Below, piece by piece: positions 1 through 6,789 of a DNA stretch of 16,957 nt. Numbering within the stretch: position 1 is the stretch's first letter; the number at the start of each line of letters is the position of its first letter. Location: the NCBI GenBank assembly GCA_030598075.1, contig JAUVQP010000011.1, forward strand, positions 1 through 16,957, written 5' to 3'. The translations under genes and the position numbers were made by a program. Source of the stretch: Miltoncostaeaceae bacterium. GTDB lineage: Bacteria > Actinomycetota > Thermoleophilia > Miltoncostaeales > Miltoncostaeaceae. Under the pieces are notes generated by a model, which did not search any database, was not told the origin of the DNA, and saw nothing but the letters and a program-made list of their open reading frames with translations.

Positions 1-227
1 AGGTGTGGATCAACCTGTTCCCGCAGATGCCGGTCACCAAGAAGCCGGCCGAGACGCGCATGGGCTCGGGCAAGGGCGCGCCTGAGACCTGGGTCGCGGT
101 CGTCAAGCCGGGCATGGTCATGTTCGAGCTCGCCGGTGTGTCCGAAGGGCTCGCGCACGACGCCATGCGGCTGGCGGCGAGCAAGCTGCCGGTCAAGTGC
201 AAAGTCGTGAGTCGGGACGAGGTCTAG
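1..227 (+). CDS. rplP: 50S ribosomal protein L16, C-terminal part (5' end outside window)
   Basis: L16 is a large-subunit protein that contacts 23S rRNA near the A site and peptidyl transferase centre. The visible 74 or so residues match the C-terminal half of the family: the WINLFPQMPVTKKP stretch, the RMGSGKG loop, the ETWVAVVKPG strand and the closing LAASKLPVKCKVV helix and strand. The family is about 137-145 residues long, so roughly half the gene lies to the left. The first complete codon is at position 3; the GTG there is internal, not the start. The stop TAG (225-227) shares its last base with the GTG start of rpmC. The position before rpmC and rpsQ is the standard S10-operon order. 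The identification is secure. Confidence 0.97.
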   Translation, partial: VWINLFPQMPVTKKPAETRMGSGKGAPETWVAVVKPGMVMFELAGVSEGLAHDAMRLAASKLPVKCKVVSRDEV

Positions 228-445
228 TGCCCGAGAGGCCAGGCGAGATGCGAGAGCTCACCGACGAGGAGCTTGCCCTGCAGTTGAGCGGCGCGCGGGA
301 GGCCTACCTCAACCTTCGCTTCCAGCACGCACAGGGCTCGTTGGAGCGCACGGGCGAACTCGGCGGGCGCCGCCGCGAGATCGCCCGGCTGCTCACCGTG
401 GCCCGCGAGCGACAGGGTCAGAGCATGTCCGGAACGGAGCAGTGA
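227..445 (+). CDS. rpmC: 50S ribosomal protein L29
   Basis: L29 is a small helical protein at the polypeptide exit tunnel, where with L23 it forms part of the docking site for nascent-chain factors. The 72-residue product shows the family pattern EMRELTDEEL, then LNLRFQHAQGSLE and the C-terminal arginine-rich helix RRREIARLLTV. I chose GTG at 227 because it overlaps the rplP stop and because the family's usual N-terminus (KAxELRE) then aligns with residues 5-11. ATG at 248 (65 residues, preceded by AGGCGAG) is a real alternative. The stop TGA (443-445) overlaps the rpsQ start. The C-terminus (QSMSGTEQ) is slightly longer than in most family members. Confidence 0.95.
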   Translation: MPERPGEMRELTDEELALQLSGAREAYLNLRFQHAQGSLERTGELGGRRREIARLLTVARERQGQSMSGTEQ

Positions 446-723
446 TGGCAGGCCAAACCGACCCACGCGAGGCGATCGAGCGGCGGAAGACCCGCCAGGG
501 CCACGTCACGAGCGATGCGCGCGACAAGACCATCACCGTGGAGCTTCAGTCCGCGCGCGCTCATCCCGTCTACGGCAAGATCGTTCGGCGCTCGTCGAAG
601 CTTCACGCCCACGATGAGACGAACGACGCCAAGCGCGGCGATCTGGTCCGCGTGGTCGAGTGTCGCCCGCTCTCGCGCCAGAAGCGGTGGCGGCTGGTCG
701 AGATTCTCGAGCGCGCGCGCTGA
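445..723 (+). CDS. rpsQ: 30S ribosomal protein S17
   Basis: S17 is a primary 16S rRNA-binding protein (OB fold) of the 5' domain of the small subunit. The 92-residue product has the family core: QGHVTSDARDKTITVEL, then HPVYGKIVRRSSKLHAHDE, then GDLVRVVECRPLSRQKRWRLVEILE. A charged N-terminal extension of about 16 residues precedes the core; such extensions are common in actinobacteria. The ATG at 445 overlaps the last base of the rpmC stop, which implies coupled translation. The gene ends 13 bases before rplN. Confidence 0.97.
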   Translation: MAGQTDPREAIERRKTRQGHVTSDARDKTITVELQSARAHPVYGKIVRRSSKLHAHDETNDAKRGDLVRVVECRPLSRQKRWRLVEILERAR

Positions 724-736
724 GGGGGCGGACGGC

Positions 737-1105
737 ATGGTTCAGGTCGAGAGCCGCCTGCGCGTGGCGGACAACACGGGAGCCCGAGAACTGCTCTGCA
801 TACGCATCCTCGGTGGATCGCGCCGCCGCTACGCGCGCGTGGGCGACGTCATCGTCGGCACCGTCAAGCAGGCGATCCCGAACGGCACCGTCAAGAAGGG
901 CGACGTGGTTCGTGCGGTCGTCGTGCGCACGCGCAAGTCGTTCGGCCGCGACGACGGCACAACGATCGCTTTCGACGAGAATGCGGCGGTCATCATCGAC
1001 CAGGCTCAGAACCCTCGCGGAACGCGCATCTTCGGCCCCGTGGCCCGCGAGCTCCGGGAGCGCAATTTCGTGAAGATCATCTCCCTCGCCCCCGAGGTCC
1101 TCTGA
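737..1105 (+). CDS. rplN: 50S ribosomal protein L14
   Basis: L14 is an intersubunit-bridge protein next to the sarcin-ricin region of 23S rRNA. The product is 122 residues, the exact usual length. It begins MVQVESRLRVADNTGARELLCIRILGG, wait-free of any extension, and carries the family signature around VADNTGA and the GDVVRAVVVRTRK and RGTRIFGPVAREL blocks. The ATG at 737 follows a strong purine-rich ribosome-binding site (GAGGGGGCGGA) in the 13-base gap after rpsQ. A longer upstream reading frame exists but only overlaps rpsQ out of frame. The stop is directly followed by the GTG of rplX. Confidence 0.98.
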   Translation: MVQVESRLRVADNTGARELLCIRILGGSRRRYARVGDVIVGTVKQAIPNGTVKKGDVVRAVVVRTRKSFGRDDGTTIAFDENAAVIIDQAQNPRGTRIFGPVARELRERNFVKIISLAPEVL

Positions 1106-1423
1106 GTGCCCGCCCGCATCCGCAAAGGCGACCGGGTCATGGCCATCTCCGGCAAGGACAAGGGCAAGACCGGCCAGGTTCTCGAGGTCCGGCCGCGCGA
1201 GAACCGCGTCGTCGTCGACGGCATCAACATCCAGAAGCGCCACACGCGCCCGCGCCCGCCCGACGACCCGGGCGGCGTCATCGAGGTCGCTGGACCCATT
1301 CATATGTCCAACGTCGCGCTCCTCGACCCGGTGGACCAGCAGCCGGCGCGCATGCGCATCGAGGTCATCGCCGGGAAGCCGACGCGGGTGTCGGTGCGGA
1401 GCGGCGAGCCGTTCGATTCATGA
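1106..1423 (+). CDS. rplX: 50S ribosomal protein L24
   Basis: L24 is an early assembly protein of the large subunit, binding near the 5' end of 23S rRNA. The 105-residue product has the KOW motif at residues 5-32 (RKGDRVMAISGKDKGKTGQV), followed by NRVVVDGINIQKRHTRP and the conserved GGVIEVAGPIHMSNVAL block. Translation starts at GTG immediately after the rplN stop with no gap. The stop TGA lies inside the ATGA overlap that starts rplE, so the two are coupled. The length is typical. Confidence 0.97.
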   Translation: MPARIRKGDRVMAISGKDKGKTGQVLEVRPRENRVVVDGINIQKRHTRPRPPDDPGGVIEVAGPIHMSNVALLDPVDQQPARMRIEVIAGKPTRVSVRSGEPFDS

Positions 1424-2097
1424 GCGACGATCAGGTCACGACCGAGGACGCCGTGTCCGGCACCGCTGCCAGCGAGGAGCGTCCGCCTCCGCGGCTCCGC
1501 CTCCGCTACGAGGAGGACATTCGCCCCAAGCTCCAGGCTGAGTTCGGGTACTCCTCGCCCATGGAACACCCCAAGCTCGAGAAGATCACCCTCAACATGG
1601 GGCTCGGCGAAGCCAAGCAGAACCACAAGGTCCTCGACGAGGCCATGGACCAGCTCGCGGTCATCGCGGGACAGCGTCCGCAGATTCGCCGGGCGCGCAC
1701 CTCCATCGCCCAGTTCAAGCTGCGCGAGGGTATGGCCGTCGGTGCGCGAGTCACGTTGCGCGGGTCCCGCATGTGGGAGTTCCTCGACCGCCTCATGGCG
1801 GTCGCTCTGCCCCGCATCCGTGACTTCCGGGGCATCAATCCCGACAGCTTCGACGGTCGGGGCAACTACAACTTGGGCGTGCGCGAGCAGTCCATCTTCC
1901 CCGAGATCGACTACGACGCCGTCGACCAGGTGCGGGGGCTCAACGTCAGCATCACCACGACCGCGAGGAACGACGAGGAGGGGCGGGCGCTGCTTCGGCA
2001 CCTGGGCATGCCCTTCTCCGCGCAGGGGTATACCGCCGAGGAGCGCGCGGCGCGACGGCGGCGCAAGATGCGCGGCCGCGACCAAGCCAAGAGGTAG
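1420..2097 (+). CDS. rplE: 50S ribosomal protein L5, extended at both ends
   Basis: L5 binds 5S rRNA and forms part of the central protuberance. The core is unmistakable: EKITLNMGLGEAKQNHK, QRPQIRRARTSIAQFKLREG, RDFRGINPDSFDGRGNYNLGVREQ, FPEIDYD and TTTARNDEEGRALL. At 225 residues it is much longer than the usual 179-187. About 27 acidic, low-complexity residues precede the core, and about 20 very basic residues (RRRRKMRGRDQAKR at the end) follow it. The ATG at 1420 overlaps the rplX stop (ATGA). No internal ATG would restore the normal N-terminus, so the extension appears genuine. Confidence 0.97.
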   Translation: MSDDQVTTEDAVSGTAASEERPPPRLRLRYEEDIRPKLQAEFGYSSPMEHPKLEKITLNMGLGEAKQNHKVLDEAMDQLAVIAGQRPQIRRARTSIAQFKLREGMAVGARVTLRGSRMWEFLDRLMAVALPRIRDFRGINPDSFDGRGNYNLGVREQSIFPEIDYDAVDQVRGLNVSITTTARNDEEGRALLRHLGMPFSAQGYTAEERAARRRRKMRGRDQAKR

Positions 2098-2108
2098 GAG
2101 ACGAGGGC

Positions 2109-2294
2109 GTGGCGAAGACCAGCCTCAAGATCAAGGCGGCGCGTCCGCCGAAGTACCCGACTCGTGCGTACAGCCGATGCTGGAAGTGCGGCCGCTCCCG
2201 CGCCGTCTTCCGGAAGTTCGGCGTGTGTCGCATCTGCCTGCGCGAGCTGGCGCACCAGGGGTCGATCCCGGGCATGACGAAGAGCAGCTGGTAG
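2109..2294 (+). CDS. rpsN: 30S ribosomal protein S14, zinc-binding type
   Basis: S14 sits in the head of the 30S subunit. This 61-residue product is the short zinc form (often called type Z). Cysteines C24, C27, C40 and C43 form a CxxC-x12-CxxC zinc ribbon, and the C-terminal block is HQGSIPGMTKSSW. The start is GTG at 2109, downstream of AGGAGACGAGG. The stop is only 3 bases before the rpsH start. Many actinobacteria also carry a zinc-free paralogue elsewhere for zinc starvation; none is visible here. The location between L5 and S8 is standard. Confidence 0.97.
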   Translation: MAKTSLKIKAARPPKYPTRAYSRCWKCGRSRAVFRKFGVCRICLRELAHQGSIPGMTKSSW

Positions 2295-2297
2295 CCG

Positions 2298-2693
2298 ATG
2301 CTCACCGACACCGTCGCCGACATGCTGACGCGCGTGCGCAACGCCAACATGGCCCTGCACGACACCGTCGAGATGCCGAGCAGCAAGCTGCGCGCGCACA
2401 TCGCGCGGGTGCTCGAGGCCGAGGGCTACATCTCGGGCTACGAGGTGCGCGAGGAGAAGGTGGGCGCTACGCTCATCATCGATCTCAAGTACGACAGCCA
2501 GCGCAAGCGGGTCATCTCGGGGCTTCGACGCATCAGCAAGCCAGGCCGGCGCGTGTACGCGGACCGCACGAGCATCCCACGCATCCTCGGCGGCATGGGC
2601 ATCGCCATCATGTCCACGTCGAGCGGCATCATCACCGGGCACGAGGCCAAGCAGCGCGGAATCGGCGGAGAGGTGCTGTGCGCGGTCTGGTAG
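2298..2693 (+). CDS. rpsH: 30S ribosomal protein S8
   Basis: S8 is a primary 16S rRNA-binding protein of the central domain; in Escherichia coli it also represses the spc operon by binding its mRNA. The 131-residue product shows the family start MLTDTVADMLTRVRNAN, the SSKLRAHIARVL helix, and the C-terminal block PRILGGMGIAIMSTSSGIITGHEAKQ ending in GGEVLCAVW. The ATG at 2298 lies 3 bases after the rpsN stop with no clear ribosome-binding site, so it is probably translated by coupling. The length is typical. Confidence 0.98.
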   Translation: MLTDTVADMLTRVRNANMALHDTVEMPSSKLRAHIARVLEAEGYISGYEVREEKVGATLIIDLKYDSQRKRVISGLRRISKPGRRVYADRTSIPRILGGMGIAIMSTSSGIITGHEAKQRGIGGEVLCAVW

Positions 2694-2721
2694 CGGCGGA
2701 GCACTCGACGGAGGCCGGCCG

Positions 2722-3255
2722 ATGAGCCGCATCGGGCGTGCGCCGATTCCCATCCCCGATGGCGTCACCGTCGATCTCGACGGGCAGCACGTCGCGGTAA
2801 AGGGCCCCAAGGGCGAGCTGCGGCACACCGTGGCCGAGCCGATCACGGTGGTCGAGGAGCACGGCGTGCTGCGCGTCACGCGGCCCACCGATCGCGGGCC
2901 CCACCGGGCGCTGCACGGGTTGTCGCGGAGCCTGCTCGCGAACATGGTTACGGGGGTCACCGACGGGTTCCGTCGCGTGCTCGAGATCGAGGGCGTCGGC
3001 TATCGCGCTCAGCTCAAAGGGAAGTCCGTCGAGCTGGCGCTCGGCTTCTCGCACGCGGTGACCGTCGATCCGCCCGAGGGGATCACCTTCGAGGTCCCCG
3101 AGACGAGCAGGATCATTGTCTCGGGCGCGGACAAGCAGGCCGTCGGTCAGACGGCCGCCGAGATCCGCGATCTCCGACCGCCGGAGCCCTACAAGGGCAA
3201 GGGCATCCGCTACGCGGGCGAGCGGGTGCGTCGGAAGGTGGGCAAGAGGGCATGA
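2722..3255 (+). CDS. rplF: 50S ribosomal protein L6
   Basis: L6 binds 23S rRNA near the sarcin-ricin loop and helps form the factor-binding region. The 177-residue product begins MSRIGRAPIPIPDGV. It contains the internal duplication typical of the family and ends with the L6 signature block (PPEPYKGKGIRYAGE) followed by VRRKVGKRA. The ATG at 2722 is preceded by GACGGAGG at good spacing in the 28-base gap after rpsH. The stop overlaps the rplR start (ATGA at 3252-3255). Confidence 0.98.
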   Translation: MSRIGRAPIPIPDGVTVDLDGQHVAVKGPKGELRHTVAEPITVVEEHGVLRVTRPTDRGPHRALHGLSRSLLANMVTGVTDGFRRVLEIEGVGYRAQLKGKSVELALGFSHAVTVDPPEGITFEVPETSRIIVSGADKQAVGQTAAEIRDLRPPEPYKGKGIRYAGERVRRKVGKRA

Positions 3256-3608
3256 GCATGAGCCGAGGCAAGAGCGATGGGCGCGCCCGCCGTCACCGGC
3301 GCGTGCGGGGCAGGGTGCACGGGTCGGCGCAGCGACCTCGGCTGTCGGTCTTCCGGTCGAACCGGCGCATCTACGCCCAGCTCATCGACGACGACCGCGG
3401 TCACACCTTGGCCGCCGCCAACTCGGACGAGGCGGATCTGCGCGCCCTCAGCAAGGGCGCGGCGGCATCGCGGGTCGGTTCACTCGTCGCGGAGCGCGCG
3501 GTCGACAAGGGGGTGACCGGCGTGGTCTTCGACCGCGGCGGCTACCGGTACCACGGGCTCGTGCGCGCACTTGCCGAAGCTGCCCGAGAGGGTGGGCTCG
3601 CCTTCTAG
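3252..3608 (+). CDS. rplR: 50S ribosomal protein L18
   Basis: L18 binds 5S rRNA with L5 and L25-type proteins in the central protuberance. The 118-residue product has a basic N-terminal tail (RARRHRRVRGRVHGS), then RPRLSVFRSNRRIYAQLIDDD, LAAANS and the C-terminal VVFDRGGYRYHGLVRALAEAAREGGL block. The ATG at 3252 overlaps the rplF stop. A second in-frame ATG two codons later (3258) would change little. The stop is 31 bases before the inferred rpsE start. Confidence 0.97.
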   Translation: MSMSRGKSDGRARRHRRVRGRVHGSAQRPRLSVFRSNRRIYAQLIDDDRGHTLAAANSDEADLRALSKGAAASRVGSLVAERAVDKGVTGVVFDRGGYRYHGLVRALAEAAREGGLAF

Positions 3609-3639
3609 GCGGGGCCCTCGATCACCGGAAGGAATCAGG

Positions 3640-4215
3640 TTGGCTGACCACAGACGACGCAAGATCACCGCCGACGGCATCGAGCTCAACGAGCGGGTGG
3701 TCGAGGTGAACCGGGTCGCCAAGGTCGTCAAGGGCGGCCGGCGGTTCTCGTTCTCGGCTCTGGTCGTGGTCGGCAACGAGGTCGACACGGTCGGCATCGG
3801 CTACGGCAAGGCGAAGGAAGTGCCTCTCGCCATCCAGAAGGCCGTGGACGACGCGCGCAAGAATCTGTTCAAGGTCCCGAAGTACCGAACGACGATCACC
3901 CATAAGGTCATCGGTGTTGCCGGGGCGGGGCGGGTGCTCCTGAAGCCCGCTTCGGAGGGCACCGGGGTCATCGCCGGAGGCGGCGTGCGCGCGGTGCTCG
4001 AGCTGGCCGGGATTCGCGACATCCTCAGCAAGTCACTCGGCACGTCCAACCCGATCAACATGTTGGCGGCCACCGAGCAGGGGCTGCGCTCGCTGCGCAC
4101 CCCCGAGCAGGTCGCCGAGATTCGCGGGAAGACCGTGGCGGAGGTTCTACACGGGCCGGCGCTCACGGGACCGGCCGCCGGCAATGGTGGCGGCTCCGGC
4201 GGTGAGGGCGAGTGA
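3640..4215 (+). CDS. rpsE: 30S ribosomal protein S5 (TTG start)
   Basis: S5 lines the mRNA entry region and influences decoding fidelity. The product has the S5 double-stranded RNA-binding domain (ELNERVVEVNRVAKVVKGGRRFSFSALVVVGN, residues 14-45) and the C-terminal domain (HKVIGVAGAGRVLLKPASEGTGVIAGG, then SLGTSNPINMLAAT). I place the start at TTG 3640 because AAGGA lies about 8 bases upstream and residue 2 onward (ADHRRRKI) fits the family. The frame stays open upstream to an ATG at 3571, but that lies inside rplR and gives an implausible N-terminus. The length is 191 residues, ending in a glycine-rich tail (GNGGGSGGEGE). The stop overlaps the rpmD start. Confidence 0.95.
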   Translation: MADHRRRKITADGIELNERVVEVNRVAKVVKGGRRFSFSALVVVGNEVDTVGIGYGKAKEVPLAIQKAVDDARKNLFKVPKYRTTITHKVIGVAGAGRVLLKPASEGTGVIAGGGVRAVLELAGIRDILSKSLGTSNPINMLAATEQGLRSLRTPEQVAEIRGKTVAEVLHGPALTGPAAGNGGGSGGEGE

Positions 4216-4397
4216 GGCTTCGCATTACCCAGACGAGGTCCCGCATCGGCACCCAGGCGCGTCACCGGGGAACCCTTCGCGCGCTCGGTCTGCGCCGCAT
4301 CGGGCAAAGTACGGTGCGTGATGACTCACCGGAGCTTCGCGGCATGATTCGACTCGTCAGCGATCTCGTGCGCGTCGAGGAGCAGGCCGATGGCTGA
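4212..4397 (+). CDS. rpmD: 50S ribosomal protein L30
   Basis: L30 is a small ferredoxin-like-fold protein on the large subunit. The 61-residue product shows the family pattern RLRITQTRSRIGTQARHRGTLRALGLRRIG, followed by DDSPELRGMIRLVSDLVRVEE. The GTG at 4212 overlaps the rpsE stop (GTGA). The last 8 bases overlap the start of rplO. The position between S5 and L15 is standard and the length is typical (about 60). Confidence 0.96.
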   Translation: MRLRITQTRSRIGTQARHRGTLRALGLRRIGQSTVRDDSPELRGMIRLVSDLVRVEEQADG

Positions 4398-4944
4398 GCG
4401 GCCCGAGAGCGGCACGATCAGCCCGGAGGACGTGCGCCTCGACAAGCTCTCCCCGCCCCTCGGCTCCAAGCGCCGCCGCATGCGCGTCGGCCGGGGAATC
4501 GGCTCCGGCAAGGGGAAGACCTGCGGTCGCGGAACGAAGGGCCTCGGTGCCCGATCCGGCGGCGGCGTGCGCCCCGGTTTTCGCGGCGGCCAGATGCCGA
4601 TCTACATGCAGCAGGGAAAGCTGCGGGGCTCCAACAAGAAGATGTCAATGCCCATGGGTCCCTTCCGCACCCACACGCTGCCGGTCAACGTCGGCCGGCT
4701 CGGCGACTTTCCGGCCGGCTCGGTCGTGGACGTTGCGGCCCTCGCGGAGCGCGGCTTGGTCAAGAACAACGCCGTTCGCGGTTGGCCCGTCAAGATCTTG
4801 GGCGACGGCGAGATCGAGGTCGCGCTCACCGTGCGGGCGCACGCCTTCTCGCGCTCGGCGATCGAGAAGATTGAGGCCGCTGGAGGCCGCGCTGAGGTGA
4901 TCGAGGCGAGATCCGAGCAGGGCGCGGACGAGCAGTCCGCCTGA
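4390..4944 (+). CDS. rplO: 50S ribosomal protein L15
   Basis: L15 is a late-assembly large-subunit protein with a long glycine- and arginine-rich N-terminal arm that threads into 23S rRNA. The arm is visible at residues 20-65 (RMRVGRGIGSGKGKTCGRGTKG and GGGVRPGFRGGQMP). The globular part follows, with VNVGRLGDFPAGSVVD and the final KILGDGEIEVALTVRAHAFSRSAIEKIEAAGG block. The length is 184 residues, longer than the usual 145-155. The excess is about 15 N-terminal residues ahead of the family's LxxLSPP motif and an acidic tail. The ATG at 4390 overlaps rpmD by 8 bases. Confidence 0.97.
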   Translation: MAERPESGTISPEDVRLDKLSPPLGSKRRRMRVGRGIGSGKGKTCGRGTKGLGARSGGGVRPGFRGGQMPIYMQQGKLRGSNKKMSMPMGPFRTHTLPVNVGRLGDFPAGSVVDVAALAERGLVKNNAVRGWPVKILGDGEIEVALTVRAHAFSRSAIEKIEAAGGRAEVIEARSEQGADEQSA

Positions 4945-4975
4945 TCTGGCGCACGGCGGGCGCTGAGGAGATCCC

Positions 4976-6238
4976 ATGCTGAAGACGATGCTCAGCGTCC
5001 TCGGGTCGGAGGACTTGAGGAAGAAGCTCCTCTTCACCGCCTTCATCCTGCTCATCTTCCGCTTCGGGTCGTTTGTGCCCGTGCCGGGCGTCGATCTGGA
5101 GTCCCTCCAGAGCGCCATCGACCAGAGGGGCAGCCGCCTGCTCGACTTCCTCAACCTGTTCGCCGGCGGCGCGCTGACGCGGTTCGCGGTGTTCGCGCTG
5201 GGGATCATGCCCTACATCACCGCGAGCATCATTCTGCAGCTCATGACGGTGGTCATCCCCTCGATCGAGAAGCTTCAGAAAGAGGGCGAGAGCGGCCAGC
5301 AGAAGATCACGCAGTACACGCGCTACTCGACCGTCGGCCTTGCCTTCGTGCAGTCATTCGCCTACGTCTTCTACTTCCGTTCGCAGGATGCGTTGCCCGA
5401 CCTCTCGCTCTCGAGCTTCTACCTCATCGCCATCACTCTCACGGCGGGCACCACGCTGGTCATGTGGCTCGGCGAACTCATCACCCAGCGCGGGGTCGGC
5501 AACGGCATCTCGCTGCTGATCTTCGCGAGCATCGTCGCCAGCGTGCCGGCGGCCATCACGGGCTGGTGGCATCTACAGCCCGTGTCGCAGGTGATCGTCG
5601 CGGTCATCGCGCTGGCGGTGGTTGTGGGAGTCGTCTTCGTCAACGAGGGGCAGCGGCGCATCCCCATCCAGTACGCGAAACGCGTCGTGGGGCGCCGCAT
5701 GACGTCCGGCGGCACCACGTACATGCCGCTCCGGGTCAACATGGCCGGCGTCATCCCGGTCATCTTCGCGAGTGCGGTCGTCATCATCCCGGCTACCTTC
5801 GCCGAGTTCGGCGGGCGCGGATCCCTCTTCCAGGACATCTCCGATTTCCTGGCGCCGGGCTCCTGGTACTACATCGTGTTCGAGGCGACGCTCATCATTC
5901 TCTTCACGTACTTCTACACCGCGGTCGTGTTCAACCCGGTCGACCAGGCCGACAACCTCAAGAAGCACGGCGGATACATTCCCGGCGTGCGGCCGGGCAG
6001 ACCCACGGCCGTCTATCTCGACCGCGTCATCACCCGGCTCACGCTTCCCGGCGCGATCTACCTGGCTGCCATCGCAGAGATGCCGAACATCACGTTTCAG
6101 TACCTCCCGGAGACCAACGTCTTCTTCTTCGCCCTGGGTGGCACCTCAATTCTGATCATCGTCGGCGTCGCCCTCGACACCATCAGGCAGATGGAGGCCC
6201 AGCTGATGATGCGCAGCTACGAAGGGTTCCTCAAATAG
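4976..6238 (+). CDS. secY: Preprotein translocase channel subunit SecY
   Basis: SecY is the central pore of the SecYEG channel that moves unfolded proteins across, or into, the cytoplasmic membrane. The 420-residue product has ten hydrophobic segments in the usual pattern. Visible landmarks are the first membrane helix (about residues 17-36, LLFTAFILLIFRFGSFVPVPGVD), the plug region FLNLFAGGALTRFAVFALGIMPYI, and the large cytosolic loop HGGYIPGVRPGRPT, which contacts SecA and ribosomes. The C-terminus (MMRSYEGFLK) is typical for actinobacteria. The ATG at 4976 follows GAGGAG by about 6 bases. The stop TAG at 6236-6238 overlaps the inferred ATA start of adk. Confidence 0.98.
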   Translation: MLKTMLSVLGSEDLRKKLLFTAFILLIFRFGSFVPVPGVDLESLQSAIDQRGSRLLDFLNLFAGGALTRFAVFALGIMPYITASIILQLMTVVIPSIEKLQKEGESGQQKITQYTRYSTVGLAFVQSFAYVFYFRSQDALPDLSLSSFYLIAITLTAGTTLVMWLGELITQRGVGNGISLLIFASIVASVPAAITGWWHLQPVSQVIVAVIALAVVVGVVFVNEGQRRIPIQYAKRVVGRRMTSGGTTYMPLRVNMAGVIPVIFASAVVIIPATFAEFGGRGSLFQDISDFLAPGSWYYIVFEATLIILFTYFYTAVVFNPVDQADNLKKHGGYIPGVRPGRPTAVYLDRVITRLTLPGAIYLAAIAEMPNITFQYLPETNVFFFALGGTSILIIVGVALDTIRQMEAQLMMRSYEGFLK

Positions 6239-6789
6239 CGCGTCTCGTCTTCCTCGGGGCGCCGGGTGCCGGCAAGGGCACTCAGGCCGAGCGACTGTGC
6301 GACGAGTTGGGGTTGGTCCACCTCGCCACGGGCGACCTCCTGCGCGCGGCCGCGTCGGACGAGACCGAGCTCGGCCGCGAGGCCAAGCGCCACATGGACG
6401 CCGGCGAGCTTGTGCCCGACCATGTGGTCATCGGGATGATCGACCGGCGCCTGAGCGAGGGGGCGTCGGATGCCTTCCTGCTCGACGGGTTCCCGCGCTC
6501 GGTTCCCCAGGCAGAGGCGCTCGACCAGATGCTCGACCGTTTGGCGGCTCCGCTCGACGTGGTCATCGCCATCGAGGTCGGGCGCGACGAACTCATCGCC
6601 CGCCTGCTCGGCCGAGGACGCTCCGACGACACCCCTGAGACGGTCGAGAACCGGCTCCGCGTCTATGTGGATCAGACCGAGCCGCTCTTCGACTACTACC
6701 GCGAGCGGAGCCTCCTCCGGGCGGTCGACGGCGAGCGTGGCATCGATGAGGTCTATGGGTCGGTCAGGGCAGCGGTCCCGCACGCGTAG
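6235..6789 (+). CDS. adk: Adenylate kinase, short-LID type, apparent ATA start
   Basis: Adenylate kinase interconverts ATP + AMP with two ADP in the cytosol. The product (184 residues from 6235) carries the P-loop GAPGAGKGT (residues 8-16), the AMP-site motif ATGDLLR, the family signature FLLDGFPRS and a short LID (GRGRSDDTPETVENRL) without zinc cysteines, as in mycobacterial enzymes. No ATG, GTG or TTG occurs in frame between deep inside secY and the P-loop. The next TTG codons, near residue 23, would delete the P-loop. ATA at 6235-6237 gives the expected N-terminus (M)ARLVFLGAPG and lies 8 bases after GAAGGG. It overlaps the secY stop in the way ATGA junctions do elsewhere here. A sequencing error is the main alternative. 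The function is certain; the start is inferred. Confidence 0.93.
   Translation: MARLVFLGAPGAGKGTQAERLCDELGLVHLATGDLLRAAASDETELGREAKRHMDAGELVPDHVVIGMIDRRLSEGASDAFLLDGFPRSVPQAEALDQMLDRLAAPLDVVIAIEVGRDELIARLLGRGRSDDTPETVENRLRVYVDQTEPLFDYYRERSLLRAVDGERGIDEVYGSVRAAVPHA

Noticed and set aside
1911..2960. 349-codon minus-strand frame opposite rplE-rplF
   Set aside because: It is the shadow of four well-supported ribosomal genes in GC-rich DNA; its sequence has no family features.
5464..6234. Open frame upstream of adk running through secY, which might suggest an adk N-terminal fusion
   Set aside because: Its translation through secY is Arg/His/Pro-rich and unlike any protein, and secY itself is intact in another frame.
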